DNA from: an uncultured Novosphingobium sp.
GTDB taxonomy: Bacteria > Pseudomonadota > Alphaproteobacteria > Sphingomonadales > Sphingomonadaceae
Assembly: GCA_946886365.1 (NCBI GenBank)
Contig: CAMPIM010000001.1
Coordinates: 55,893 to 119,892 of the forward strand
DNA: 64,000 nucleotides
Reading direction: 5' to 3'
The translations under genes and the position numbers were made by a program. Numbering within the stretch: the stretch's first letter is position 1; every line of letters begins with the position of its first letter. A model generated the notes under the pieces. The model had not been told where the DNA came from. It saw nothing but the letters and a program-made list of their open reading frames with translations, and made no database searches. Positions 21,133 to 30,996 of this stretch are shown here, in pieces.

Positions 21133-22050
21133 ATGAATTCACCATTGCCTCCTTTCTCCGCTCTCAAAGCCTTTGAGGCAGTGGGCCGATTGGGCGGTAT
21201 CCGGCGCGCAGCGAAGGCCCTTGGCGTGAGCCACGCCATAGTCAGCCGTCACGTAAGGGGGCTGGAAGAGCGCCTGGGCGTTACCTTGCTGGACCGGGAC
21301 AGCGGGCAGCTCACAGCGGTCGGCGTTGATTATCATGGCCGTTTGGTGAAGGTTTTCAATGAATTGAGGGAAGCAACGGATGCCGTTCAGGGCAGGACCG
21401 ATGGCAAGCTCGTAATATCCTGCGTCGGGGGGTTGGCATTGCATTGGTTGGCTACGCGGCTCGCAATGTCTTCGGGGCGAAACGGAATGCCGCCGGTCGA
21501 TCTTCGATCCGAAGAAGGTCTCCTTGACCTTTCGAACAACGCCGTTGATGGCGATATTCGATATATTGGCGATAGCCAGACGCTGGACCGGAAGCGTGGG
21601 GTGAGAACGCTTGAACTGGCGAGGCCACATGTTTTTCCGTTGGCCTCGCCGATGTTCGTCTCTCGCTGGGGCGACAAGATCCGTTCGGCGGAAGACCTGG
21701 CTACATTGCCGCTGATCGAGGAACGCAGTGATGTGGAATGGCGCATGTGGATGAAGGCGCAATCTATCGATCTTCCGCCGAACACCCCGACCGGCAGATA
21801 CGGTCATGCTCATCTGGCGCTGGCCGCCGCGCGCGCGGGGCAGGGGATCGCGCTTGGCAATCACTATCTCATTGCCGAAGATCTTGCGGCGGGTAGACTG
21901 GTGAAGGTGGTGCCTCGTGAAAAGGAATTCGCGCCTGTGACACTGGGAGCCTATGTTTTCAGGGGTCCCGCCAATCGGTGGTCGGACCCATCAATCGTCC
22001 GTTTCAGACGCTGGCTCGCGGCGCAATTCAGTGCGGACCCGGCATATTGA
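21133..22050 (+). CDS. LysR-family regulator (GcvA-like), probable regulator of gabTD
   Basis: This is a 305-residue regulator. The N-terminal winged HTH (about 8-66: LKAFEAVGRLGGIRRAAKAL, VSHAIVSRHVRGLEERLG) is followed by a type-2 periplasmic-binding-fold effector domain of GcvA-like appearance, ending VKVVPREKEF and RWLAAQFSADP. It is transcribed away from gabT across a 135-base gap, the usual arrangement for a LysR protein and its target. The ATG at 21133 has no strong ribosome site; the frame stays open much further upstream, but that extension is antisense to gabT and was rejected. Confidence 0.88.
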   Translation: MNSPLPPFSALKAFEAVGRLGGIRRAAKALGVSHAIVSRHVRGLEERLGVTLLDRDSGQLTAVGVDYHGRLVKVFNELREATDAVQGRTDGKLVISCVGGLALHWLATRLAMSSGRNGMPPVDLRSEEGLLDLSNNAVDGDIRYIGDSQTLDRKRGVRTLELARPHVFPLASPMFVSRWGDKIRSAEDLATLPLIEERSDVEWRMWMKAQSIDLPPNTPTGRYGHAHLALAAARAGQGIALGNHYLIAEDLAAGRLVKVVPREKEFAPVTLGAYVFRGPANRWSDPSIVRFRRWLAAQFSADPAY

Positions 22051-22122
22051 GCGCGTCTTCGACAGGCTGGCCGGGACGCATTTGCCTGAACATGTTTCGT
22101 TTTGAAGTCAGGGCAGGGGGAA

Positions 22123-23004
22123 ATGTCTGAAATGTTGTCACTGGAATATCTGGCTTCCCCTGAGTGGAATGGCAAGATCGCCCAGCTTATCGCTTTGGAA
22201 GGTAAGGCGAGAGCAGAGGCGCTGTTTGACATGTTCTCGGCCGCGCTCCGATCAGATGAGATGATGTTGTTCCATTTTCGTGAAAATGTAGGGCCAGAGG
22301 TCGTGGAACATCGTACGCTGAAGTCAGTCAGGCAGCAGCAGATCAACGACTATAAAAACGGATTTTACCTTACCGATCCATTCTATCTCGCCATTGAGCG
22401 GTCCATCGAAAATCAGGCGATCAGTCTTAAGGACGTGGTGGATCAGGATGATTTTCAAACGAGCGATTTTTTCGTTCGGCACTATGTTGACACCGATCTT
22501 GTCGATGAGATGTGCTATTGCATGTCGGACGGGCACGGTGGGCACATATTGCTTTCTTTCGCCCGGTCCCGTGATGCGGGGCGTTATTCGGATGAGGAAT
22601 TGGAACTGGCCAAGGCGATTGCTCCGATTGTCTTCGGTACGCTTTCTTCGAGCTGGCGACATTTTGCCGATCCGAAACTATTTGTTCCTCCTTCGCCCGA
22701 AGAAGTGAAGCTGCACGACGATCTGAAAAGAGCTCGCGATAATTTCGGCCGTTCCTTGTTGACCGATCGGGAGTTCGAAGTCGTTCAGATGATGCTTAGG
22801 GGATATCCGATAGATGTGATCGCCAAACGGCTGAAAATGGCCGAGGGCACGGCGAAGGTGCATCGGAGGAATATTTACGCCAAGCTGGATATCAGTTCGA
22901 TGGCGGAGCTGTTTTCGCTGTTCATCGACGTGGTTGGGGAAGTGAATGTCGGCCTGGATGCTGATCCGTTGCTCCAATATGGGCAGGTGCCCCGCAGCAA
23001 CTGA
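22123..23004 (+). CDS. LuxR-family transcriptional regulator
   Basis: This 293-residue protein has an N-terminal region of about 200 residues without a domain I can name, and a LuxR/GerE HTH at the end (about 218-275): LTDREFEVVQMMLRGYPIDVIAKRL and EGTAKVHRRNIYAKLDISS. The N-terminal part has aromatic- and acid-rich stretches (YKNGFYLTDPFYLAIE) seen in LuxR regulators of sphingomonad and pseudomonad catabolic loci, not an obvious autoinducer pocket. Start: AGGGGG lies just upstream; ATG 22123 is close to it and ATG 22132 would be better spaced, so the start may be three codons later. No target is apparent; the neighbours are gab genes and insertion-sequence debris. Confidence 0.85.
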   Translation: MSEMLSLEYLASPEWNGKIAQLIALEGKARAEALFDMFSAALRSDEMMLFHFRENVGPEVVEHRTLKSVRQQQINDYKNGFYLTDPFYLAIERSIENQAISLKDVVDQDDFQTSDFFVRHYVDTDLVDEMCYCMSDGHGGHILLSFARSRDAGRYSDEELELAKAIAPIVFGTLSSSWRHFADPKLFVPPSPEEVKLHDDLKRARDNFGRSLLTDREFEVVQMMLRGYPIDVIAKRLKMAEGTAKVHRRNIYAKLDISSMAELFSLFIDVVGEVNVGLDADPLLQYGQVPRSN

Positions 23005-23090
23005 CTTGCCCTGACTGCTCGTGCTCTATTTGTCTTTTGTTTCCCGCATTTTCCGAGCCAGAAGATGATGCCATCTGCTTCGAAAATGCC

Positions 23091-23250
23091 TCAGGGGGCC
23101 GATTCATTATGTCGCAACCATATGCGGATGGAAGCGAGTTGGACTGAGGCGAGGAAGTTGTCGTCGCGCTTGTCGTATCGGGTGGCACCGCGCGGAACTG
23201 CTTGAGTTTGCTGAAGAAGCGTTCGACGAGATTGCGGTATTGCCCGTCGG
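23091..23250 (-). pseudogene. IS5-family transposase, C-terminal fragment with a frameshift
   Basis: On the minus strand the sequence encodes YRNLVERFFSKLKQFRAV and, after loss of one base, ATRYDKRDDNFLASVQLASI then RIWLRHNESAP and a stop. This is the conserved C-terminus of IS5-group (IS427-like) transposases. Everything upstream is missing because the fragment abuts an IS3-type fragment at about 23250. Only the last 50 or so codons remain, so it is dead. Confidence 0.8.
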
Positions 23251-23649
23251 ACGTTCTATCGCTGGTATGATCGCTTCGTCGAAGGCGGGCCGGAAGCGCT
23301 GGAAGATCGGCCATCGGCGTCAAGCCGGGTGTGGAACCGCATCGGCGACGATATCCAGCATCAGATCGTCGAGATGGCGCTGGATTACAGCGAGTTGTCA
23401 CCACGCGAACTGGCGGTGCGCTTCACCGACGAAAAACGCTACTTCGTGTCGGAAGCCTTGGTTTACCGCCTTTTGAAGGCCCATGACCTGATCACCAGCC
23501 CGGCTTATGTCGCGATCAAGGCCGCTGATCAGTTCCATACCAAGACCACCTGGCCGAACGAGATGTGGCAAACCGACTTCACCTACTTCAAGATCATCGG
23601 GTGGGGCTGGATGTATCGGCGCTTGCAACACCGTAAGCTCGCCGCCTGA
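23251..23649 (+). pseudogene. IS3-type transposase fragment (HTH linker to start of DDE domain)
   Basis: The plus frame begins abruptly with TFYRWYDRFVEGGPEALEDR, continues through YSELSPRELAVRFTDEKRYF and SEALVYRLLKAHDLI, and reaches MWQTDFTYFKIIGWGWMY, the beginning of the rve/DDE catalytic domain including its first Asp. It then runs into ten unrelated residues and stops, so most of the catalytic domain is absent. The 5' end is cut by the IS5 fragment. An internal ATG at 23329 could start a short protein but it would be inactive. Confidence 0.8.
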
Positions 23650-23906
23650 CATCAAAACCCAGACGGATCGGCACTCCGCTAATTACGACGAGACGTGTGC
23701 CGAATGTTCTGACGACGGACAATGCCGATCAACTGGGCTGCGCGCGTGAACGACCCTGTGGACGCCACAGCCAGAAATTCGTCGAACCCGTCCCAGGACG
23801 ACATAACTATCCCTCCCACGCAATAGTGTATTGAGGAAAAACCCTATTACCGCCTTATTGGCCTAGTGCTAAGAGGCGCAATGTCATTTCGGATCGAGGA
23901 AATTGA
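23650..23906. other. Intergenic DNA between IS debris and frmA
   Basis: No gene is seen here. It carries the presumed frmA promoter and possibly more insertion-sequence remnant on its left side. AGGAAATTGA just before the frmA ATG serves as ribosome site. Confidence 0.4.
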
Positions 23907-25019
23907 ATGAAAACCCGCGCCGCCGTCGCTTTCGAAGCCAAAAAACCCCTCGAGATAGTGGAGCTGGACCTGGAAGGACCAAAGGCTGGCGAGGTCCTGG
24001 TGGAAATCATGGCGACGGGCATCTGCCATACGGATGCCTACACGCTCGATGGTTTCGACAGTGAGGGCATCTTCCCCTCGATCCTGGGTCATGAGGGCGC
24101 CGGGATAGTCCGAGAGGTCGGTTCAGGCGTGACCTCCGTCAAGCCCGGCGATCACGTCATTCCGCTTTACACGCCCGAATGCCGCCAGTGCAAAAGCTGT
24201 CTTTCGGGCAAGACCAACCTGTGCACCGCGATCCGCGCCACCCAGGGCAAGGGGCTCATGCCCGATGGCACTACCCGCTTTTCCTACAAGGGGCAGCCGA
24301 TCTTTCATTATATGGGCTGCTCGACCTTCTCCAACTTTACCGTTCTGCCGGAAATCGCCGTGGCGAAGATCAGGGAGGACGCGCCGTTCCAGTCGAGCTG
24401 TTATATTGGCTGCGGCGTCACCACCGGGGTCGGCGCGGTCGTCAACACCGCCAAGGTGAAGGCGGGCGAGAATGTCGTCGTCTTCGGCCTTGGTGGCATC
24501 GGTCTCAACGTGATCCAGGGCGCCAAGATGGTGGGCGCGGGCAAGATCATCGGCATCGACATCAACGCCGACCGAGAGGAATGGGGCCGCAAGTTCGGCA
24601 TGACTCATTTCATCAACAGCAAGGGACTGTCGCGCGACGAAACCGTGGCGAAGATCCTTGAGGTCACGGATGGCGGGGCCGACTATAGCTTCGACGCCAC
24701 CGGCAACACCGAAGTCATGCGCACGGCGTTGGAATGCTGCCATCGCGGCTGGGGTGAAAGCATCATCATCGGCGTGGCGGAGGCGGGGAAGGAAATCAGC
24801 ACCCGCCCGTTCCAGCTCGTCACCGGCCGGGTGTGGAAGGGTACGGCTTTCGGCGGCGCGAAAGGCCGGACCGATGTTCCCAAGATCGTCGACTGGTACA
24901 TGAACGGGCATATTCAGATCGACCCGATGATCACGCATCTTCTGACGCTGGATGAAATCAACAAAGGCTTTGACCTCATGCACGCGGGCGAAAGCATCAG
25001 GTCGGTGGTCCTTTTCTGA
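23907..25019 (+). CDS. frmA: S-(hydroxymethyl)glutathione dehydrogenase / class III alcohol dehydrogenase
   Basis: This 370-residue enzyme oxidises S-hydroxymethylglutathione, formed from formaldehyde and glutathione, to S-formylglutathione with NAD. The start is [20 protein letters not shown]. Catalytic zinc ligands lie in [13 protein letters not shown] and [12 protein letters not shown]; structural zinc cysteines are in [18 protein letters not shown]; the NAD fold is [17 protein letters not shown]. The Arg/Phe-rich C-terminal region and overall length are those of class III ADH. It is followed at 94 bases by the hydrolase for the next step, so the pair forms a formaldehyde-detoxification unit. 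Confidence 0.96.
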   Translation: MKTRAAVAFEAKKPLEIVELDLEGPKAGEVLVEIMATGICHTDAYTLDGFDSEGIFPSILGHEGAGIVREVGSGVTSVKPGDHVIPLYTPECRQCKSCLSGKTNLCTAIRATQGKGLMPDGTTRFSYKGQPIFHYMGCSTFSNFTVLPEIAVAKIREDAPFQSSCYIGCGVTTGVGAVVNTAKVKAGENVVVFGLGGIGLNVIQGAKMVGAGKIIGIDINADREEWGRKFGMTHFINSKGLSRDETVAKILEVTDGGADYSFDATGNTEVMRTALECCHRGWGESIIIGVAEAGKEISTRPFQLVTGRVWKGTAFGGAKGRTDVPKIVDWYMNGHIQIDPMITHLLTLDEINKGFDLMHAGESIRSVVLF

Positions 25020-25113
25020 AAACACAGCTTCAATGGGAGCGGAATATCCAGATGACAGTAATCTCCGACGATGGCGACGTCGCCCCCTTTCGCTATCCGG
25101 CGGGTACTGACCA

Positions 25114-25965
25114 ATGAGCATAGAGCAGGTCAGCGCGAGCCGTTCGTTCGAAGGCGTGCAAGGCGTGTACAAGCACGCGTCGAGCGCGACCGGAACGGAG
25201 ATGACCTTTTCGGTCTTCGTTCCACCACAGGCGGAAGGGCGGAAGCTCCCCATTGTCTGGTATCTGTCCGGGCTGACCTGCACCCACGCAAATGTGACGG
25301 AAAAGGGCGAGTTTCGCCGCGCATGCGCCGATCTTGGGCTGATCTTCATAGCGCCCGATACATCGCCGCGCGGCGATGATGTACCGGACGATCCGGCGGG
25401 CGCTTATGATTTCGGCCTTGGCGCGGGCTTCTACGTCGATGCGACCGAAGCGCCCTACAACCGCCATTATAAGATGTGGTCCTATCTTACAGACGAACTG
25501 CCACAAGTGATCGCGGACAATTTCCCCGCCGATATGACCCGGCAGTCGATCATGGGCCACTCCATGGGCGGTCATGGCGCCTTGACCATCGGACTGCGCC
25601 ACCCGGATCGATATGCGGCAGTTTCTGCCTTCGCCCCCATCGTTGCCCCAAGTCAGGTTCCCTGGGGGCATAAGGCTTTGTCAGGATATCTCGGCAACGA
25701 CCGCAACGCCTGGCGGAAGCATGATGCGGTAGCCTTGATCGAGGACGGCGCGAGGGTCAGCGCGCTGCTGGTAGACCAAGGCGGGGCAGACATGTTTCTG
25801 GATCAGGAACTGCGCCCCCATCTGCTGAAGGACGCCTGCGCCGCAGCGAATATCGATCTCACCCTCAACATGCGCGAGGGCTATGATCACAGCTATTATT
25901 TCATTTCCACCTTTATGGCGGATCATCTCCGCTGGCACGCGTCACGTTTGGCTATCCACAAATGA
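25114..25965 (+). CDS. fghA: S-formylglutathione hydrolase
   Basis: This 283-residue alpha/beta-hydrolase of the esterase D family releases formate and glutathione from S-formylglutathione. It opens with SRSFEGVQGVYKHASSATG and has YLSGLTCTHANVTEKGEF and GHSMGGHGALT around nucleophile Ser150; DMFLDQELRP and YDHSYYFI bring the catalytic Asp and His. Length and motifs match FrmB/FghA throughout. It lies directly downstream of frmA in the same direction. The ribosome site before ATG 25114 is weak. Confidence 0.95.
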   Translation: MSIEQVSASRSFEGVQGVYKHASSATGTEMTFSVFVPPQAEGRKLPIVWYLSGLTCTHANVTEKGEFRRACADLGLIFIAPDTSPRGDDVPDDPAGAYDFGLGAGFYVDATEAPYNRHYKMWSYLTDELPQVIADNFPADMTRQSIMGHSMGGHGALTIGLRHPDRYAAVSAFAPIVAPSQVPWGHKALSGYLGNDRNAWRKHDAVALIEDGARVSALLVDQGGADMFLDQELRPHLLKDACAAANIDLTLNMREGYDHSYYFISTFMADHLRWHASRLAIHK

Positions 25966-26265
25966 ACAGCAGATGGTTCATCCGATATTCGATGTGGAAT
26001 AAGCGCTCCGCTTCGACATAGTCCGGCTTGCCGCTGTAGCGATGAGCGTGATGGCACCGCCGACGCAAAAGCCCCTTCGTTCTGCATGGTCGATCATTAC
26101 GGCGGTTTTGGTATCATCGGCCCGCCAGCCATGCGCGATATAAGTATTGTACCGTAGCGCGCCCCCGACGCGACCGTCCTACTTCAAGCATTCAAAGCCC
26201 CGCCTTGGCTTATTGACGTCAACACGCTGTCGAGAAGCGGGACGTAGATCAGACGAGGAATTGAG
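25966..26265. other. Intergenic stretch between fghA and the copper ATPase
   Basis: About 300 bases without a convincing gene. On the minus strand a short piece reads RYSGKPDYVEAERLFHIEYR in one frame, which looks protein-like but has neither start nor further support; it may be the trace of a decayed gene. The ATPase promoter must lie in the right half. No clear CueR-type dyad was found. Confidence 0.35.
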
Positions 26266-28599
26266 ATGGACCATGCCCGTCACGATCATCACCCCTCCAT
26301 GGTGGAGCAGGACGTGCCCGATCCCGTCTGCGGTATGCTGGTCGATCCGCATGGCACGGCGCATCGTGCCGAGCATGGCGGCAAGACTTTCTATTTTTGC
26401 AGCGGCAAGTGCCAGGCAAAGTTCGCGGCCGATCCCCTACGCTATATCGGCGGAACGCCGCCCATCCCGAACGCAAACCCCGAGGGCACGATCTGGACCT
26501 GCCCGATGCACCCGGAAGTGCGACAGGATCATCCCGGCGCCTGTCCGATCTGCGGCATGGCTCTCGAACCGGAAATGACGCGCGCGGAGAGCGGCCCTAG
26601 TCCGGAACTGGCTGACATGACACGTCGCTTCTGGATTGGCCTCATCCTCGCCTTTCCCGTGTTCGTGCTGGAAATGGGCGGGCATCTGTTTCCCGCTCTT
26701 CATCATTTCGTGCCCATGCCGGTTTCAACGGGGATCCAGCTAGTGCTGGCGACGCCCGCCGTGCTGTGGGCCGGATGGCCGTTTTTTGCGCGGGGCTGGG
26801 CCTCACTCAAGACCCGCAACCTGAACATGTTCACTCTGATTGCCATGGGCACGGGTGTCGCATGGGCTTACAGCATGGTCGCTGCACTGGCCCCCGAGTT
26901 GTTCCCCTCAGCCTTCCGCAACGCCGATGGCATGGTGGCTGTGTATTTCGAGGCTGCGGCGGTGATCACTGTCCTCGTCCTGCTTGGCCAGCTTCTCGAA
27001 CTGCGCGCGCGCGAGCGAACGTCAGGTGCGATCAAGGCACTCCTCCGCCTTGCCCCCAAGACGGCCCGTCGTGTGCTCGCAAATGGCGAGGATGAGGAGG
27101 TCAGTCTCGATCTCGTCGGCGTTGGCGACCGATTTCGGGTACGCCCGGGCGAAAAGGTGCCCGTAGATGGGACTGTCGAGGACGGACGCTCATCACTCGA
27201 CGAGTCCATGGTGACGGGAGAATCCATGCCGGTCACCAAGGCCAAGGGCGACAGCGTCATCGGCGGTACACTCAACCAGACCGGCGGGCTTGTCGTCGTG
27301 GCGACCAAGGTTGGCCGCGACACGATGCTGGCTCGCATCGTGCAGATGGTCGCCGAGGCGCAGCGATCGCGCGCGCCGATTCAGCGCATGGCCGATCAGG
27401 TTTCGGGCTGGTTCGTGCCGGTCGTCATCGCCGTCGCCGTCCTTGCGTTTGCCGGTTGGGGTATCTGGGGGCCGGAGCCGCGCTTCGCCTACGGTCTCGT
27501 CGCGGCTGTCGCGGTACTCATTATCGCCTGCCCCTGCGCGCTGGGTCTGGCAACCCCGATGTCGATCATGGTGGGCGTCGGCCGGGGCGCGGGCCTAGGC
27601 GTCCTCATCAAGAATGCCGAGGCGCTGGAGCATATGGAGAAGGTCGACACACTGGTCGTCGACAAGACCGGCACGCTTACGGAAGGGCGCCCCGCCGTGA
27701 TCGCCATTGTGCCGACTACGGGCCAGATGGAGGCCGAGTTACTACGCTTGGCCGCCTCGGTCGAACGGGCTTCGGAGCATCCGCTTGCTCTTGCCATTGT
27801 CGAAGCCGCCCGGGGCCGCTCGATGGTCTTGCCCGAGGTTGGCGAGTTCGATTCTCCCACCGGACGCGGAGCGACCGGCATCGTCGAAGGGCGCAGGATC
27901 GTCCTTGGCAATGCGTCATTTCTTGATGATCAGGGCGTCGATACCAGTGCGCTCGCCGCTGCCGCTGACGATCTACGGCGGGACGGCGCAACCGCGATCT
28001 TCGTTGGTATCGACGGCGAAGCGGCAGGTATTATTGCCATCGCAGATCCCGTCAAGCAGACGACCCCGGAAGCGCTCGCCGCACTGCGCGAGGAGGGAAT
28101 CCGCGTCGTGATGCTGACGGGCGACAACAAGACCACGGCGCAGGCGGTGGCGGCCCGTCTGGGCATCGAGGAGGTCGAGGCGGACGTGCTGCCCGATCAA
28201 AAGAGCGCGGTCATCGCCAAGCTCAAGAGTGAGGGCCGGGTGGTCGCCATGGCCGGGGATGGCGTGAACGACGCTCCAGCCCTTGCCGCCGCCGATGTCG
28301 GCATTGCCATGGGCTCTGGAACGGATGTCGCTATCGAGAGTGCAGGCGTGACCTTGCTCAAGGGCGATCTCAACGGCATCGTGCGTGCCCGGCTCCTTAG
28401 TCGGGCGACCATGTCGAACATTCGGCAAAACCTGGTCTTCGCCTTCATCTACAATGCTGCGGGCGTGCCGATCGCGGCGGGCCTGCTCTACCCGCTATTC
28501 GGCATCCTGCTTTCACCCATGATTGCAGCGGCGGCGATGGCGCTTTCATCCGTCAGCGTCGTCACCAATGCTCTGAGGCTGAACAGGCAAACTCTATGA
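26266..28599 (+). CDS. copA: Copper-exporting P1B-type ATPase with YHS and heavy-metal-binding N-terminal modules
   Basis: This 777-residue ion pump exports Cu(I), probably to the periplasm. Instead of ferredoxin-like HMA domains the N-terminus has a His-rich start ([10 protein letters not shown]), a YHS module ([10 protein letters not shown] to [11 protein letters not shown], about 18-58) and a CPMHP-type binding module (TCPMHPEV to [10 protein letters not shown], about 80-103). The pump core has TGE in the actuator domain, CPC at 422-424 ([13 protein letters not shown]), the phosphorylated Asp466 in [22 protein letters not shown] with the P1B His-Pro, and [16 protein letters not shown]. Such YHS/CPMHP pumps are common in mobile copper/silver loci. 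It stands alone here with no MerR regulator or chaperone. Copper versus silver cannot be separated by sequence. Confidence 0.93.
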   Translation: MDHARHDHHPSMVEQDVPDPVCGMLVDPHGTAHRAEHGGKTFYFCSGKCQAKFAADPLRYIGGTPPIPNANPEGTIWTCPMHPEVRQDHPGACPICGMALEPEMTRAESGPSPELADMTRRFWIGLILAFPVFVLEMGGHLFPALHHFVPMPVSTGIQLVLATPAVLWAGWPFFARGWASLKTRNLNMFTLIAMGTGVAWAYSMVAALAPELFPSAFRNADGMVAVYFEAAAVITVLVLLGQLLELRARERTSGAIKALLRLAPKTARRVLANGEDEEVSLDLVGVGDRFRVRPGEKVPVDGTVEDGRSSLDESMVTGESMPVTKAKGDSVIGGTLNQTGGLVVVATKVGRDTMLARIVQMVAEAQRSRAPIQRMADQVSGWFVPVVIAVAVLAFAGWGIWGPEPRFAYGLVAAVAVLIIACPCALGLATPMSIMVGVGRGAGLGVLIKNAEALEHMEKVDTLVVDKTGTLTEGRPAVIAIVPTTGQMEAELLRLAASVERASEHPLALAIVEAARGRSMVLPEVGEFDSPTGRGATGIVEGRRIVLGNASFLDDQGVDTSALAAAADDLRRDGATAIFVGIDGEAAGIIAIADPVKQTTPEALAALREEGIRVVMLTGDNKTTAQAVAARLGIEEVEADVLPDQKSAVIAKLKSEGRVVAMAGDGVNDAPALAAADVGIAMGSGTDVAIESAGVTLLKGDLNGIVRARLLSRATMSNIRQNLVFAFIYNAAGVPIAAGLLYPLFGILLSPMIAAAAMALSSVSVVTNALRLNRQTL

Positions 28600-28821
28600 A
28601 CATGGACGGACGGTTTCCCAAATCCTCTGTCAGCATATTTCGGAAAGGAGCCTACGCGATCCCGGATCGTCCATTCTAATCAGAAAGAAGCGGATTGCCC
28701 AGATTGGGCGGGGTTTGGGCGCGCGCTCCGTGCCAACCTTGTGTCCCACGTTTCACGAAACTCGCTCACGGGGATGTCGGTCGAACCAGAAGTCGCGCGC
28801 CTGAAATAGTCAGCTATCCGT
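28600..28821. other. Gap between convergent copA and the nitrate-locus porin
   Basis: About 220 bases where the two strands converge. No gene or clear bidirectional terminator is seen. Confidence 0.4.
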
Positions 28822-30093
28822 TCAGAGCGCGTAGTCGATCTGAGCCCAGAATTTCTTCGTGTCAGCGTCACCAGTGAAGCTGGCGATCCCCTTGCGATCA
28901 TAATCGGCATATTTGACGAGCGCGTTCAGATGCTTGTTAATCTTCAGCGTGACCTGCGCATTATACTCGTCGCCATAATGGATCGACAGCCGGTCGCTGC
29001 TGAAATGATGATAGGTGAAGGACGCGACGAGCGGTCCCGCCTTGCCGATCTTGGGCACGGTATAGCCGACGCCGGCATAATAATCCTGAATGCCCGTCCC
29101 CGGCGTCGTCAGGAACTTGTCGGCCCAGCCGTTGAACTTGTGCAGCGTCGCGAAGGGCGTCTGGAAGGCGAAGCCGCCCGCAATCCCCGTCGCGCCCGCA
29201 TCGGAGCCGAGCAGTTCATATCCGCCGGTCAGCTTGAACGCAGCGACATCCAGCCCAAGTTCCGCTGCGGCGTAGTCCGCCGAATAATCGACAGGATTGC
29301 CCCTATAGTCGCTTTGATGCGCATAGCTGGCGAGGTAGCTGAGCTTCACCTTCTTCGACAGCGGCATCGCGCCCGCGAACCGCGCACCATAGGTCTGGCT
29401 GCTGTTCCGGAGCAGCGCCGCCACAGCTTCATCCTCATCGACGAGATAGGCAAAGCCGGTCAGCGTGCCGTACTTGGTCTTGTACGAAACATTGGCGAAG
29501 ATATCGTCGCCGTCGATTTGGGTCGGCCGGTTGGTCGCGCCGAACTTGCCGCCGTCGATACCCCAGATGGTCCGGGCCGAAATCGCGTAGGTCACGTCGA
29601 CCTTCAGATTTTTGAAGCCCATATATTCGACGCGCACGGCATCGAACGTCTGTTCATTCTGGCGCCAGGCGACCGATCCGACGAAACGCTGATCGTCCAG
29701 ATTGATCCGCTGACGCCCGACCGTCACCACTAGCGGCTTGGTGCGATACTGGAGCTGGAGGCGGTTCAGCTCGACATTTTCCGGGTCTGGCACCACCGGA
29801 TAGAGCGTCTTGCCATTGACGCCGCTGTTATAATCCTCGTCGATCGCCAGCGTGCCTTCCCCCTCGGCCAGGAAGGCGAACGGCCCCTTGGAAATCTCGC
29901 CACCCGCGCGCAGACGCACAGTCACCGCATCGGCATCGCGGCTGCTGGTGAGCGGCGCAGGACCATCCTGGTCCACCGTCTCATACCGCAGACGCGCCTC
30001 GATGATCGGCTTGAACACAATGTCCTGCGCCAGCGCCGGTCCTGCGATGGCAGTCAAGGCCGTTGCCGACAACAGAAATGAAATTCTACCCAT
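28822..30093 (-). CDS. Outer-membrane porin of the alginate-export/AlgE-like family
   Basis: This 423-residue beta-barrel protein has a signal peptide (residues 1-22, ending AGPALA) and alternating amphipathic strands throughout, ending in an aromatic-rich strand (FWAQIDYAL). RLRAGGEISKGPFAFLAEGEG and VTVGRQRINLDDQRFVGSVAWRQNEQTFDAVRVEY are typical of the family called alginate export porins, many of which are not alginate specific. It is the last gene after nrtA-nrtB-nrtD on the same strand, 84 bases beyond nrtD, which suggests it lets nitrate or nitrite cross the outer membrane. That role is inferred from position only. Confidence 0.8.
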   Translation of the reverse strand: MGRISFLLSATALTAIAGPALAQDIVFKPIIEARLRYETVDQDGPAPLTSSRDADAVTVRLRAGGEISKGPFAFLAEGEGTLAIDEDYNSGVNGKTLYPVVPDPENVELNRLQLQYRTKPLVVTVGRQRINLDDQRFVGSVAWRQNEQTFDAVRVEYMGFKNLKVDVTYAISARTIWGIDGGKFGATNRPTQIDGDDIFANVSYKTKYGTLTGFAYLVDEDEAVAALLRNSSQTYGARFAGAMPLSKKVKLSYLASYAHQSDYRGNPVDYSADYAAAELGLDVAAFKLTGGYELLGSDAGATGIAGGFAFQTPFATLHKFNGWADKFLTTPGTGIQDYYAGVGYTVPKIGKAGPLVASFTYHHFSSDRLSIHYGDEYNAQVTLKINKHLNALVKYADYDRKGIASFTGDADTKKFWAQIDYAL

Positions 30094-30177
30094 AAATCCC
30101 CCTTAAAATTGCTCCCGATGGCTTTTTTCGGCCTTTTCAGAGCATCCTCTCCAAGCTGGACTATTGTTGGTGAAATC

Positions 30178-30981
30178 TCAGGCGGCGAGCGTTGCTGGAT
30201 TGCGGTAGCGCTCGTGCAGGAAGTGGATGACGGCCGATCGCGCCTCGGCATATTCGGGCGTATCGATGGCTTCGAGCCGGTTGCGCGGCCTGGCGAGCGC
30301 GATGGTGCGATCCTCACCGATGCGCGCCGCCGGGCCGTTGGTCATCATCACCACCCGGTCCGCCAACAGCACGGCTTCATCCACGTCATGGGTGATCATC
30401 AACACGGTGTTGTTGAGCCGCGCCTGCAAATCCATGACCACATCCTGCAACGCGGCTCGCGTCAGCGCGTCGAGCGCGCCGAACGGTTCGTCCATCAACA
30501 GCACGCGGGGGTTCATGGCGATAGCACGGGCAATGCCGACGCGCTGTTTCATGCCGCCCGAAAGCTCGCCCGGCCGCTTGGCGGGGGCATGCGCCATCTG
30601 GACCAGTTCCAGATTATGCATGACCCAATCCTTGCGTTCGGCCTTGCTCTTGCCCTGCGCCGTCTTGTCGACCGCCAGCCGCACATTTTCCTCGACCGTC
30701 AACCAGGGCAGCAGCGAATGGTCCTGAAAGACCACCGCCCGATCCGGTCCCGGCGCATCCACCACTTCCCCATCTAGGAAGATGGCGCCGCGCGTCGGCT
30801 TGACCAGGCCCGCCACGGCATTGAGCAGGGTCGACTTGCCGCAGCCCGAATGGCCGATCAGCGCGACAAACTGTCCCTTTTCAACTTCCAGATCGATTCC
30901 GTCGAGCGCGCAGAAGCGTCCCGCCTTGGTCGGAAATTCGACGGTGATGCCTTCTAGTGCGAGATAGCTGCGTTGTTTCAT
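30178..30981 (-). CDS. nrtD: Nitrate/nitrite ABC transporter ATP-binding protein
   Basis: This 267-residue ATPase drives nitrate import. Walker A GHSGCGKSTLLNAVAG, the Q-loop region QDHSLLPWLTVEENV, signature LSGGMKQRVGIARAIAMNP, Walker B VLLMDEPFGALDALTR and the switch TMTITHDVDEA-like MITHDVDEAVLLADR are all intact. It is the NrtD/SsuB/TauB class without the fused binding domain of cyanobacterial NrtC. It lies 15 bases after the permease gene. Specificity for nitrate rests on the NrtA-like binding protein in the operon; cyanate is the main alternative. Confidence 0.9.
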   Translation of the reverse strand: MKQRSYLALEGITVEFPTKAGRFCALDGIDLEVEKGQFVALIGHSGCGKSTLLNAVAGLVKPTRGAIFLDGEVVDAPGPDRAVVFQDHSLLPWLTVEENVRLAVDKTAQGKSKAERKDWVMHNLELVQMAHAPAKRPGELSGGMKQRVGIARAIAMNPRVLLMDEPFGALDALTRAALQDVVMDLQARLNNTVLMITHDVDEAVLLADRVVMMTNGPAARIGEDRTIALARPRNRLEAIDTPEYAEARSAVIHFLHERYRNPATLAA

Positions 30982-30996
30982 GAACGCCTCCCTTGT

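Noticed and set aside
25966..26200. Possible minus-strand gene remnant
   Set aside because: Only a 20-residue protein-like stretch is seen, with stops in all frames around it, so no gene is claimed.
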